From: an uncultured Burkholderiales bacterium | GTDB lineage: Bacteria > Pseudomonadota > Gammaproteobacteria > Burkholderiales > Burkholderiaceae_C | Assembly (NCBI GenBank): GCA_937927685.1 | Contig: CALBSC010000063.1 | Span: 50,479 to 114,478, forward strand | Reading direction: 5' to 3' | DNA length: 64,000 nt | In this document: positions 35,862 to 44,895 of the stretch, piece after piece | Numbering within the stretch: the stretch's first letter is position 1 | Layout of the letters: each line of letters begins with the position of its first letter | Notes under the pieces: generated by a model | Told to the model about the DNA's origin: nothing | Databases searched by the model: none | The model's input: the letters and a program-made list of their open reading frames with translations, nothing else | Position numbers and translations under genes: made by a program

Positions 35862-38048
35862 TCAGGCCGATTCGTTCAAGGCTTGTAGGATGTGGTCCTG
35901 CGACAGGGGCAACTGGCGCACGCGCACCCCCAGGGCATCGAACAGGGCATTGCCCAGGGCGGCGGCAACGGGCGCTTGTACGGACTCGCCGGCGCCCAGT
36001 GAGGGCTGGTCGGGCTGGTCCAGGACGTGGATGGTCAAAGCCGGCACTTCAGAAAATCGCAGCGTCGGGTAGTCGGCCCAGCTTTGCGTGGTGATGTGTT
36101 GGCGATCGAAGTGAACCGCTTCTTTGAGGGTCCAGCTCATGCCTTGCAGGGCGCCGCCTTCGGTCTGGTTGATCACGCCATCAAGGTCCACCACACGGCC
36201 CACATCCACCGCCACGTCCAGTTGGAGCACGCGCAGGGTCTCTCCGGCCTGTACCTGTGCCAGCACTGCACACCAGGCCGAGGTGTTCTTGTAACGCGCC
36301 CAGGCCACGCCGTGTCCCACGCCTTCTTCGCGTGGCAAATGCCACCAGGTGCTGCGCTCCACCACCGCATTCAGCACCGCCAGGCTTCTGGGGTCGGTCA
36401 TGTGGCGACGCCGGAATTCCACCGGATCCTGGCCACTGGCATGGGCCAGTTCGTCCATGAAGGATTCAATCGCAAACACATTGGCGTAGGCGCCCAGGGC
36501 GCGCATGGCCGAGGTGCGAATCGGCATCACGGTGAGACGATGGTTCACCACGTGTGTGTGTTCGATGTTGTAACCGGGCACCGCATTGCGGTCGGACCCG
36601 CCGCCCGCAGCCAGGGGCGGGTTGATGGCCAGCGGAATGGGCTGACCGCTGGCGCGCTGCGAGGCTCCCAGCAGCGTGGGCAGCACGGCTCGACCCGGGC
36701 GTGAGCTGTAGCCATTGGCCCACAGTTCATGGTGCCAGTGGGTGATGTGTCCCTCATCGTTCAAGCGCGCACGCAACGAGACCAGATGCGCACTGCCCAA
36801 GGGTGCTTGGGACAACTCGTCGGCGCGTGACCACACCACCCGCACGGGATCACCGGGTACCGCCATGGCCAGCAGGGCCGCATCAAACGCCACATCGTCG
36901 GCGCCGTTATGGCCATAACAACCAGACCCTTCGACATGCCGCATCACAATCGATGCCTTGGGCAGTCCCAGGGCTTTGGTCAAGTCGTCGCGCAGATTCT
37001 GGATGCCCTGGCTGTGGGTCCAGACCTGCAAGGTCGTGCCGTCCCAGAGGGCCAGCGCGCAACTCAGACCGATGGAGGCGTGAGCCAGGTACGGCTTGAG
37101 GTAGTCGCGTGACAGGCTGACGCCATCTGTCGCGGTCAGCAGTTCACCCTGCTGGATCGGGTAGGTGACTTCGCTGGGTGCGTTGCGCAGAAAATCGGCC
37201 AGTTGGTGCCTGTCGGGCAGCAGATCCGGCATGGTCCATTGCACGGCATCGCGCAATTCGCCCAAGGCTGAATCAGCCGCCAGGTTGGAGTCGGCCACGA
37301 GGCCGATGAACCGCCCGTCGACGACGCAGTGAACGCGTGAGGCAGACCAGAGATCCAGCAAATCGGCGGGGACAGGGTGGTCGGCGTGGACCAGTTGTGC
37401 CTCTGCCGCAGGCGCACGCAGGACCCGGCCATGGCGCATGCCCGGCAAGCGCAGGTCATGGATGAATCGCGCCCGACCCATGACCTTGTCAGGCAGATCC
37501 ACCCGGAGCACCTTGCCGTGGCCATGCAGCTTCAGATCGCTGTAGGGTTTGGGACGCGACAGGCCCGTGTATTCCCGCGCCAGGTCCAGTCCTTGCAACC
37601 AGTGCCAGTAGTCGCCGAGGGCCTGTCCCTCAGCGGATGTGATGCGACCTTCATGGACGCTCAGGCTGTGAATATCCAATTGATGGGCCTGGGAGGCACG
37701 CTGCAAGGCCAGATAGCGCACCTCGGCGCAGGCGTGTCGAATGGCAGACCCTGAGTCCTGTACCGAAATGCTGCTGCTGGTCATGCCCTCATCAGGGCCT
37801 TCCAGCGTGGAGGCACTGACCATGCCAATCTGGTCAAGTGCGACATCGAGTTCATCGGCGGCGATGATGGACAAGGCCGTCAGGATGCCTTGACCCAACT
37901 CGACCTTGCCTGTGAAGACCCGCACCAGGCCCGGACGGGAAAAATCCAGCCACTGCGAAAGCAAGCGGTTGTTGTGCAGGTTGCCGGGCAGCACGGGGCG
38001 GCCGTCGTTGCGGTCAATCGTGAATGTTCGAACGGGGGAAGAACTCAT
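35862..38048 (-). CDS. Molybdopterin-binding large subunit, isoquinoline 1-oxidoreductase/nicotinate dehydrogenase type
   Basis: A 728-residue molybdenum hydroxylase subunit. FTGKVELGQGILTALSIIAA near the N-terminus and the late GAGESVQAPVAAALGNALF, with the presumed catalytic Glu, define the family. There is no clear Tat leader. The family hydroxylates N-heteroaromatics or oxidises aldehydes, usually with a partner [2Fe-2S] protein such as the one that follows. It is shorter than NicB-type proteins that carry a C-terminal cytochrome domain, and no haem CxxCH is seen. It lies 21 bases after a Bug gene, so receptor and enzyme are probably co-expressed. Confidence 0.9.
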   Translation of the reverse strand: MSSSPVRTFTIDRNDGRPVLPGNLHNNRLLSQWLDFSRPGLVRVFTGKVELGQGILTALSIIAADELDVALDQIGMVSASTLEGPDEGMTSSSISVQDSGSAIRHACAEVRYLALQRASQAHQLDIHSLSVHEGRITSAEGQALGDYWHWLQGLDLAREYTGLSRPKPYSDLKLHGHGKVLRVDLPDKVMGRARFIHDLRLPGMRHGRVLRAPAAEAQLVHADHPVPADLLDLWSASRVHCVVDGRFIGLVADSNLAADSALGELRDAVQWTMPDLLPDRHQLADFLRNAPSEVTYPIQQGELLTATDGVSLSRDYLKPYLAHASIGLSCALALWDGTTLQVWTHSQGIQNLRDDLTKALGLPKASIVMRHVEGSGCYGHNGADDVAFDAALLAMAVPGDPVRVVWSRADELSQAPLGSAHLVSLRARLNDEGHITHWHHELWANGYSSRPGRAVLPTLLGASQRASGQPIPLAINPPLAAGGGSDRNAVPGYNIEHTHVVNHRLTVMPIRTSAMRALGAYANVFAIESFMDELAHASGQDPVEFRRRHMTDPRSLAVLNAVVERSTWWHLPREEGVGHGVAWARYKNTSAWCAVLAQVQAGETLRVLQLDVAVDVGRVVDLDGVINQTEGGALQGMSWTLKEAVHFDRQHITTQSWADYPTLRFSEVPALTIHVLDQPDQPSLGAGESVQAPVAAALGNALFDALGVRVRQLPLSQDHILQALNESA

Positions 38049-38069
38049 CGTGGTGATGCTCTCGAGGGG

Positions 38070-39044
38070 TCAGTCCACTTTGCCAATGCGCAGTAGCGTG
38101 GCCTTGATGCGATCAGCATCCTTGTTAAGAAAATCGTCGAAAGCAGCGGCGGGTCGGTAATCGGGGACGGCTCCCAACTTGATCATGCTTTGGTTAAATC
38201 CGTTGTCCATCGTGACCGCCTTTTGAATGTCGGCGCGCAAGGTTTGAACCACAGCCGGTGGGGTGTTGGCAGGTGCGAAGAGACCGATCCAGATGTAGAA
38301 CTCCGCGTCTTTGTAGCCAAGTTCTACCGCGGTAGGAACGTCCGGCAAAGACGCGATCCGTTTGGCACCACTGCCCACCAGTGGCCGTAGCGCACCGGAC
38401 TTGATCAGCGCCGATACCGCTGAAGGGGAACTGGCGGTGACGCCGATGTGGCCGCCCAGCACGGCCTGGATGGCCGGCCCGCCCCCCGAGTATGAAATAT
38501 GGCGCAGCTTCATGCCAGCGGCATTGGCCAGCATTTCAATGGGCAAATGCGAGGCACTGTAGGCGCCTGAGGACCCGTAGGTGATCTTGTCAGGATTGGC
38601 TTGTGCATCAGCGACAAATTCCTGGTAGTTTTTCCAGGGCGCGTCCGACTTCACCACCAGTACCACGGGGTCTGCCACCAGCAAACCCAGTGGAACAAAA
38701 CTGGAACGATCAAAGTTAGTGGTCCGCCCAAAGAGCCTGTCTGCCTCGGGCAGGATCAGCAAAGACGGATTGGTGACCAGCAGGGTGTAGCCATCTGCCG
38801 CCGCGTTGGCCACCGCGACGGTGCCAATGGCGCCCCCAGCACCCGGTCGTGTGGTCACCACGGCCGGATGCTTCCACATGTTGTTCATCGCCTGACTGAA
38901 AAGCCTGGCGGGTTGATCGGCAGCACCACCGGGCGGAAAGGGGACGACGATGTTGACGGGCTTGCTGGGAAACGCCGCTTGAGCCATCACGGCTGCACAA
39001 ACCCAGGGTCCGAGGCAGCCGATTATCCATTTGAAAATTTTCAT
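38070..39044 (-). CDS. TctC/Bug-family substrate-binding protein (Bug 6 of 9)
   Basis: A 324-residue exported Bug receptor. MKIFKWIIGCLGPWV is the signal core, followed by AAFPSKPVNIVVPFPPGGAA and VVTTRPGAGGAIGTVAVA. I use the ATG 39044, since the open frame continues upstream without homology. It is the first gene of an operon with a molybdenum hydroxylase and a FAD oxidase and is divergent from the Ldh-family gene at 39105; only 60 bases separate the two starts, so a shared control region is likely. An N-heteroaromatic acid is a plausible ligand. Confidence 0.92.
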   Translation of the reverse strand: MKIFKWIIGCLGPWVCAAVMAQAAFPSKPVNIVVPFPPGGAADQPARLFSQAMNNMWKHPAVVTTRPGAGGAIGTVAVANAAADGYTLLVTNPSLLILPEADRLFGRTTNFDRSSFVPLGLLVADPVVLVVKSDAPWKNYQEFVADAQANPDKITYGSSGAYSASHLPIEMLANAAGMKLRHISYSGGGPAIQAVLGGHIGVTASSPSAVSALIKSGALRPLVGSGAKRIASLPDVPTAVELGYKDAEFYIWIGLFAPANTPPAVVQTLRADIQKAVTMDNGFNQSMIKLGAVPDYRPAAAFDDFLNKDADRIKATLLRIGKVD

Positions 39045-39104
39045 GGTGTTTCCGCGAGTAAGCGCACTAAGATAGTAACGTTCAACCGCCGGGAGCACAA
39101 CACG

Positions 39105-40130
39105 ATGCCAGTCTTCAGCCAGCGTGATTTGGAAAACATCACCGCCTCCATCTTTCACGCGGCGGGTGCGCCACAAGACCTGGCGCAGCAGGTCGCGGAT
39201 GTGCTCGTGGATAACCACATGGCAGGACACGACTCTCACGGCATTCTGCGCATTCCGGAGTATCTGAAGAGCATTGTGGACGGCGAAATCGTGCCCACCG
39301 CACGACCGGAAGTCTTGCAGGAGACGCCCAACTCCGCACTGATCTCGGGCCATTGGGCGCTCGGGCAGGTCACGGGCCTCTATGCGGCGGACCTCGCCAT
39401 CGCCAAAGCCAGGTCCCATGGTGTCGCAGTGGTGTCAGTGGTTCAGGCCGCACACACGGGTCGTCTGGCCGCCTTCACCGACCGAGCCGCCCGACAAGAC
39501 GTGGTCATGTTCATGCTCATTGGAACCGTTGACCGTCCCATGACGGCTCCCTATGGGGGCGCAGCAGCTGTGCTGGGCACCAATCCCATCGCGATTTCCA
39601 TGCCCAACCCCGCCGGCGCTCCCGTCACCTTGGACATCGCAACCTCGGCCATTGCGGCTGGCAAGGTCAAGGTGGCCAAGGCGCGGCATGAACAACTGCC
39701 CCCCGATGTCATTCTGGACAAGCACGGTCAGCCGTCCGTGAACCCGCAGGACTTTCTGGATGGCGGATTTTTGTTGCCCTTTGGAGGACACAAAGGGTAC
39801 GCGTTGGCCGTGATGGCGGAACTCTTGAGCGGTCCCTTGATTGGGGCTGAAGCCTATCCGGGTGTGACCGCGCGCAGCGGCATATTCATCATGGCTATGG
39901 ACGCTCACCTCTTCAGGCCCAAGTCCGACTACGCCAGCGCATTGGCCCACCGATTGGGACAAATCAAAGGGGTGCCCCCGGCTGCCGGATTTGATGAGGT
40001 CTTGGTGCCCGGTGAGCCTGAAGCCCGGGTGCGCACGCAGCGTACACGTGACGGCATTCCGATTCCGGACGACACCTGGAGCGCAGTCTGCCAGGCGGCG
40101 CACAGCGTTGGACTGAAACTGGAGAACTGA
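39105..40130 (+). CDS. Ldh-family NAD(P)-dependent oxidoreductase (second copy)
   Basis: A 341-residue member of the Ldh/malate/ureidoglycolate dehydrogenase family. HDSHGILRIPEYLKSI near residue 40, AVLGTNPIAISMPN, and GGHKGYALAVMAELLSG near 230 are diagnostic. The ATG is preceded by GGGAG nine bases upstream. It is one base apart from the molybdenum subunit at 40132, so these two are co-translated. It differs clearly from the family member at 22038. Likely roles are reduction of a 2-oxo acid or oxidation of a 2-hydroxy acid. Confidence 0.9.
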   Translation: MPVFSQRDLENITASIFHAAGAPQDLAQQVADVLVDNHMAGHDSHGILRIPEYLKSIVDGEIVPTARPEVLQETPNSALISGHWALGQVTGLYAADLAIAKARSHGVAVVSVVQAAHTGRLAAFTDRAARQDVVMFMLIGTVDRPMTAPYGGAAAVLGTNPIAISMPNPAGAPVTLDIATSAIAAGKVKVAKARHEQLPPDVILDKHGQPSVNPQDFLDGGFLLPFGGHKGYALAVMAELLSGPLIGAEAYPGVTARSGIFIMAMDAHLFRPKSDYASALAHRLGQIKGVPPAAGFDEVLVPGEPEARVRTQRTRDGIPIPDDTWSAVCQAAHSVGLKLEN

Positions 40131-40131
40131 C

Positions 40132-42474
40132 TTGAACCAAGACCCTTTGCGTCATGGACGCAGCCAGCGCGGTGATCACGATGAACTGGACGAACTCGTT
40201 CGGGGCCAGGGCCGCTATACCAGCGATATCCACCTTGACGCTGAACTGCATGGTGTGTTTGTTCGCAGCCCGGTAGCTCACGCGCGTATCCGGCATCTGG
40301 ATACGGCCGTGGCACGCGCCATGCCCGGCGTTCACGCCATTTTGACCGGCCAGGATGTGGTGCAGGCCGGACTGGGCACGATTCGCCCCATGGCCGTCTT
40401 CAATGGCCGAGACGGACTTCCCATGAAGCAAGCCGGCATTCCGGTGCTGGCCAGCGATGTGGTTCGTCACGTGGGAGAGGCCGTTGCCTTGGTGGTGGCG
40501 GACACGGAGTCTGCGGCCCTGCTCGCGGCCGAGCAGGTGCAGGTTGAATGGGACACCTTGCCCTCTGTCATCAATCCGCAGGTGGCATTGCAGCCTGATG
40601 CGGTGCGGGTCCATGAGCATGCGCCCGGCAACCTGGTGCTGGATTGGGCCGATGGCGATACGGAAGCGGTGGAGGCGGCCTTTGCACAAGCGCACCACAT
40701 CGAATCGGTGACATTGGAAGATCCGCCCATGACGGCGTGCGCCCTGGAGCCCAGGGCGGCCATTGCCCAATGGGATCCGGACAGCCAGCGGTTCACGCTG
40801 GTGGCCGGGACGCAGGGCGTGATGCTGGTGCGCAAGCTGCTGGCCGAACACGTCTTTCAAGTTCCGCTCGAATCGATCCGTGTGGTCACGCCGCACGTGG
40901 GGGGCGGCTTTGGTGCCAAGGTGCAGACCTATCCGGAATATGCCGCGCTGCTGTTGGCCAGCCGTGTGCTGTCGCGTCCAGTGCGTTGGACGGCTACCCG
41001 ACTGGAATGCTTTTTGGGCGACACGCACAGCCGCAACTCGCATTTGCAAGCCCGCATGGCCTTTGACCGGGACGGCCGCATCCTGGGCCTGCATGCGCAA
41101 CTGGTGGTGGGCATTGGCGCCTATACCTCAACCTACATAGCCATCGTGGGCACCAACAACACCAAAAACTGTTTGTCCAGTGTTTACCGTATTCCGTGCA
41201 TTCGAACGGAATCCCGCTTGGCCTTTACGCACGCCATGCCCCATGGTCCTTACCGCGGGGCGGGGCGACCCGAAGCCATCTACATGGTTGAGCGCTTGCT
41301 GGATCAAGCGGCGCCGCACCTGGGTATGGACCGGGTTGAACTGCGACGACGCAACCTGGTCCCCACCTCGGCCATGCCTTATGCGGCTGCGAACGCCATG
41401 GTCTATGACAGTGGGGAATTTGAAGCCGTGCTCGACCAGGCCCTGACCTTGTCTGACTGGACGGGTTTTGAGCAACGTCGCCGGCAGTCGCAGGTGCAGG
41501 GTCGTTTGCGCGGCATTGGCCTGTGTTGTTTCCTGGAAGTGGCCGGAGGGATTCTGGAGGAGCCGGTGGATCTGCGCTTCCACGCAGACGGGACCGTGAG
41601 CTTGCACATGGGGGCGCAAGCCATCGGTCAGGGGCATCAAGCCACCTATCCGGCCCTGATCGCCCAGCGTTTGGGAATCAAGACGTCGCAGGTGCGTCTG
41701 GTGGCAGGTGACAGCGACCAAACGCCAGGTCTGGTGGCGACCGTCGCGTCCCGTTCCACCATGATGGTCGGCAGTGCAGCGATCATGGCGTGTGATGAGG
41801 CGATCCGTCGCGGGCATCAACTGGCCGCCCGGATCCTGGAAGCTGCGCCCGAAGATGTGGAATTTGACCAGGGCATGTATCGCGTCGTGGGGACCGATCA
41901 GGCCGTGCCCCTGCTGGATTTGACGGCGCGTCTGGCATCACAAGCGCCCATGAACCAAGACGAGCCCGCGACTCTTGACAACGTGGCCAAGTTTGTCTCA
42001 TCCGGCATGACCTTCCCCAATGGTTGCCACGTCTGCGAAGTCGAGGTCGACCCTGACACGGGCTTGGTGGAGGTGGTGCGATACACCGCAGTGGACGACG
42101 TGGGCGTGATGCTCAATGCCAGCGTGATCGAAGGGCAGATCATGGGTGGTGTGGCGCAGGGCTTGGGCCAGGTGCTGGGTGAGCGGCTGCACTATGACGA
42201 ACAGGGGCAGTTGCTCACGGCTTCTTTCATGGACTATCCCATGCCGCGTGCCGACACGGTTCCGCACATGACCATTGCGCATCACAGCGTGCCTTGCCAA
42301 ACCAATCCCTTGGGCGTCAAGGGGGCCGGTGAGTCTGGCGTGGCGGGATCCTTGCCGTCCGCCATCAATGCGGTCCTGCATGCGTTGAGTTATGCCGGTG
42401 TGGCACAGCTCGATTTGCCCTTTACCTCACAGCGTGTGTGGAAGGCATTACGACAGGCCCAGCAGCTCGCGTGA
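40132..42474 (+). CDS. CoxL-like molybdopterin-binding subunit without partner genes
   Basis: A 780-residue xanthine dehydrogenase/CO dehydrogenase-type large subunit. VGGGFGAK (256-263) and GPYRGAGRPE (372-381) mark the molybdenum site, and Glu734 in VKGAGESGVAG is the catalytic base. The loop reads YRGAGR, as in form II (aldehyde or purine type), not the CSFR loop of true CO dehydrogenase. The start is TTG, one base after the Ldh-family stop, with GGAG upstream. The usual CoxS and CoxM genes are absent from this operon. The 3' end overlaps the convergent acetamidase gene by 27 bases. Confidence 0.9.
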   Translation: MNQDPLRHGRSQRGDHDELDELVRGQGRYTSDIHLDAELHGVFVRSPVAHARIRHLDTAVARAMPGVHAILTGQDVVQAGLGTIRPMAVFNGRDGLPMKQAGIPVLASDVVRHVGEAVALVVADTESAALLAAEQVQVEWDTLPSVINPQVALQPDAVRVHEHAPGNLVLDWADGDTEAVEAAFAQAHHIESVTLEDPPMTACALEPRAAIAQWDPDSQRFTLVAGTQGVMLVRKLLAEHVFQVPLESIRVVTPHVGGGFGAKVQTYPEYAALLLASRVLSRPVRWTATRLECFLGDTHSRNSHLQARMAFDRDGRILGLHAQLVVGIGAYTSTYIAIVGTNNTKNCLSSVYRIPCIRTESRLAFTHAMPHGPYRGAGRPEAIYMVERLLDQAAPHLGMDRVELRRRNLVPTSAMPYAAANAMVYDSGEFEAVLDQALTLSDWTGFEQRRRQSQVQGRLRGIGLCCFLEVAGGILEEPVDLRFHADGTVSLHMGAQAIGQGHQATYPALIAQRLGIKTSQVRLVAGDSDQTPGLVATVASRSTMMVGSAAIMACDEAIRRGHQLAARILEAAPEDVEFDQGMYRVVGTDQAVPLLDLTARLASQAPMNQDEPATLDNVAKFVSSGMTFPNGCHVCEVEVDPDTGLVEVVRYTAVDDVGVMLNASVIEGQIMGGVAQGLGQVLGERLHYDEQGQLLTASFMDYPMPRADTVPHMTIAHHSVPCQTNPLGVKGAGESGVAGSLPSAINAVLHALSYAGVAQLDLPFTSQRVWKALRQAQQLA

Positions 42475-43386
42475 CACCATGGCGTGGATGCCTTTGTTGC
42501 CATCCACCAGTTGCGTGACGTGCAGGTCGCAGGCCAGGCTGCAAAACACGTAGGCCTCTTCAGGCTGCCAGCCTTTGAGTTCGACCAGCCAGGCGATCAT
42601 GTCGCGCAGGGCCTGCTGTGCCGCATCGTCCAGATCGGTGTTCATGCCCATCGAGATGAGATGCGTCGGCGTGATGGCCCTGGGGAATTTCAAGGAGCGC
42701 TTGTGCAGCACAAAGCGAAAGCGTCCCTTGAGACAGGTTTCCAGTGCAGTCAGGCAGACCTCGCCATCGCCTTGCACCGCATGTCCATCCCCCACAGACA
42801 CGTGGGCGCCCGGAACAAAAACGGGCAGAAACAAAGAGGTGCCGGGTACGAACTCCTTGTTGTCGATGTTGCCGCCATACTCGCGTGGCTCGATGGAGGA
42901 CACGCGGCCATAGGCCGGCGGAGGCGCCACGCCGATGATGCCGAAGAACGGGCGCAACGGCACCGACACCCCCCAGGGCAGATGGGCAAGACCAGCGTCT
43001 CTGTCAATGGGAATGATGCGCCGGCTCAGATAGGGAAAGTCCTCGGGCAGTGCGCCTTTGAGTGGGCGAATGATGTTCCAGCCCCAATCCACCGTGAGAT
43101 CGATCGATTCGATGCAGACTTCCAGGGTGTCACCCGGCTGTGCCCCCCGAATGGCCACCGGACCGGTCAGGATATGCGGCCCCAGGGCTTGCGGCACGGT
43201 GTCCACAATCAGCCGGTGATCCGCTCTGAACAGCGAGTCGTCAGTGACCTCTTGTCGGCCCCCTGACACGGTGTCAATGATGACGGTGTCGCCAGAGTCA
43301 ATGGTCAGCACGGCGGGGAGGGCGGCATCAAAATGGCCCCAGTGAACCGTCTGGGGTGTGGGGTTCAAGTGGTGTACGCGACTCAT
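42448..43386 (-). CDS. Acetamidase/formamidase-family amidohydrolase
   Basis: A 312-residue protein of the FmdA/AmdA family. VHWGHFDAALPAVLTIDSGD at the start, GPVAIRGAQPGDTLEV, and the conserved GDGHAVQGDGEVCLTALE core are typical. These enzymes release ammonia from formamide, acetamide or related small amides. It is 26 bases after LivF of the second Liv operon and is its last gene, so the importer likely supplies an amide or amide-like compound, as in the known amide and urea transport systems. It overlaps the opposing molybdenum gene by 27 bases. Confidence 0.9.
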   Translation of the reverse strand: MSRVHHLNPTPQTVHWGHFDAALPAVLTIDSGDTVIIDTVSGGRQEVTDDSLFRADHRLIVDTVPQALGPHILTGPVAIRGAQPGDTLEVCIESIDLTVDWGWNIIRPLKGALPEDFPYLSRRIIPIDRDAGLAHLPWGVSVPLRPFFGIIGVAPPPAYGRVSSIEPREYGGNIDNKEFVPGTSLFLPVFVPGAHVSVGDGHAVQGDGEVCLTALETCLKGRFRFVLHKRSLKFPRAITPTHLISMGMNTDLDDAAQQALRDMIAWLVELKGWQPEEAYVFCSLACDLHVTQLVDGNKGIHAMVSRELLGLS

Positions 43387-43412
43387 GTGGGATGGGTTCC
43401 TGAGGATATCGA

Positions 43413-44165
43413 TCAGCCCGCCGACACGCCGAGGTGCTCATGCAGGACATGGGGTTGAGCTTGCAACGCTTCGGGGGTGCCGCTGAAGACCAGGCGGCCG
43501 GATGCGATGATCAGCACGTGGTCCGCCACCGACAAGGCCATCGACAAATTTTGTTCGACCAGCAAGACGGCGTGGCCCAGGCTGCGCATGCGCCGCAAGA
43601 TGTCAGCCACGTGAAGCACGTAGCGGGGTGACAGGCCTTCGGAGGGCTCATCCATCAACACCAAGGCCGGATTGCTCATGAGGGCCCGACCGATCGCGAG
43701 CATTTGCTGCTCCCCGCCACTGAGCTCGCTACCGCCATTGGAGAGGCGATCACGCAATTGTGGGAATTCATCCAGGACACTGTCAAAGGTCCAGGTATGT
43801 CGACCGTCATCGGACAAAGCCTGACGCCCCCTCGCTAACCCGCTCACCGGCAGCAAGAGGTTTTCGCGAACCGTCAAATGTCGAAAGATGCGACGCCCCT
43901 GCGGGACCAGGGCAATGCCTCGCGCCGCCACTTCGTAAGGAGCCAGTCCGACGAGGGGCGCGCCCATGAAGCTGACAGTGCCCTGCCGGGGTGGGGTGAG
44001 GCCAAACAGCGAGCGGATCAAGGTGGTCTTGCCCATGCCGTTACGGCCCAGTACCGCCACCACTTGACCACGCGGTACTTGCAGGCTCACGCCCTGCAGC
44101 AAGTAGCTGTCGCCGTAGTAGGTGTGTAAATCTTGTACCGACAACAACACGTCAGCGCTGTCCAA
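43413..44165 (-). CDS. livF: Branched-chain-type ABC ATPase LivF (second operon)
   Basis: A 250-residue ATPase with Walker A GRNGMGKTT, signature LSGGEQQMLAIGRAL and Walker B LVLMDEPSEGLSP. The start is a TTG with AGGAGG six bases upstream, overlapping the end of LivG by 14 bases. It shares the operon with LivK-, H-, M- and G-type genes and with the acetamidase homologue. Unlike LivG of the first operon, it has an intact signature motif. Confidence 0.92.
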   Translation of the reverse strand: MDSADVLLSVQDLHTYYGDSYLLQGVSLQVPRGQVVAVLGRNGMGKTTLIRSLFGLTPPRQGTVSFMGAPLVGLAPYEVAARGIALVPQGRRIFRHLTVRENLLLPVSGLARGRQALSDDGRHTWTFDSVLDEFPQLRDRLSNGGSELSGGEQQMLAIGRALMSNPALVLMDEPSEGLSPRYVLHVADILRRMRSLGHAVLLVEQNLSMALSVADHVLIIASGRLVFSGTPEALQAQPHVLHEHLGVSAG

Positions 44166-44895
44166 AGTACACCTCCTGCACGTGCGGGTCGTTCTGGACC
44201 TCGTCAGCAGCACCCTCGACAATCACTTGCCCCTGGTGCAACACCGTGACCCGGTCTGCCAGTCCCAACGCCACATCCATGTCGTGTTCGATCATCAGCA
44301 TGGTGATGCTGCGGGGCAGGTTCTGGATGATGCCGGACAAACGGTGCCGCTCCGCGGGGGACAATCCGGCGCACGGCTCGTCCAGCAACAACAGTTTCGG
44401 CCGATTGACCAGGGCCAGCACCAGTTCCAATTGCCGCCGTTCCCCATAAGACATGGATTTCACGGCCCAGGATTCCCGTCCAGGCAGTCCCACACGCTCG
44501 AGTTCTTCAGCGGCAAGCCTGAGCAAGTCGGGTTGCGCCAGTGCATTGCGCCACAAAGACCATTTGGTCGAAGCGATACCAAGCCGAGCCAGCGCAATAT
44601 TTTCCAGCACGGTCAGGTCGTGGAAGACGCTGGAGATCTGAAAGGTTCGTCCAATACCCAGCCAGGTGCGCTGGTTCTCGGGGAGGTGCGTCATGTCATG
44701 ACCCAGGCACTCAATCCGTCCGGAGGTGACCTGCAATGCGCCGCTGATGCAATGAAACAGCGAGGTTTTACCGGCGCCATTGGGGCCGATGATGACGCGT
44801 CGCTCCCCTGGGGCCACCTCCAGCGATACCTCGCGGACCGCTTGCAGGCCACCGAATCGTTTGACCACGCGGTCCAACACCAAGGCTGCGCTCAT
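44152..44895 (-). CDS. livG: Branched-chain-type ABC ATPase LivG (second operon)
   Basis: A 247-residue ATPase with Walker A GPNGAGKTS, the Liv-type segment GIGRTFQISSVF and Walker B LLLLDEPCAGLSP. The signature reads MSYGERRQLELVLAL, the SYGERR form common in LivG. The ATG overlaps the LivM stop by four bases. It works with LivF on the LivHM channel. Confidence 0.92.
   Translation of the reverse strand: MSAALVLDRVVKRFGGLQAVREVSLEVAPGERRVIIGPNGAGKTSLFHCISGALQVTSGRIECLGHDMTHLPENQRTWLGIGRTFQISSVFHDLTVLENIALARLGIASTKWSLWRNALAQPDLLRLAAEELERVGLPGRESWAVKSMSYGERRQLELVLALVNRPKLLLLDEPCAGLSPAERHRLSGIIQNLPRSITMLMIEHDMDVALGLADRVTVLHQGQVIVEGAADEVQNDPHVQEVYFGQR

Noticed and set aside
38601..39104. Long N-terminal extension of the Ldh-family gene
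   Set aside because: The extension is antisense to the Bug gene at 38070 and lacks homology; the ATG at 39105 gives a normal family length and has a ribosome site.
40132..42474. Annotation as true aerobic CO dehydrogenase (CoxL form I)
   Set aside because: The active-site loop reads YRGAGR, not the CSFR-containing loop of form I, and coxS and coxM are missing.
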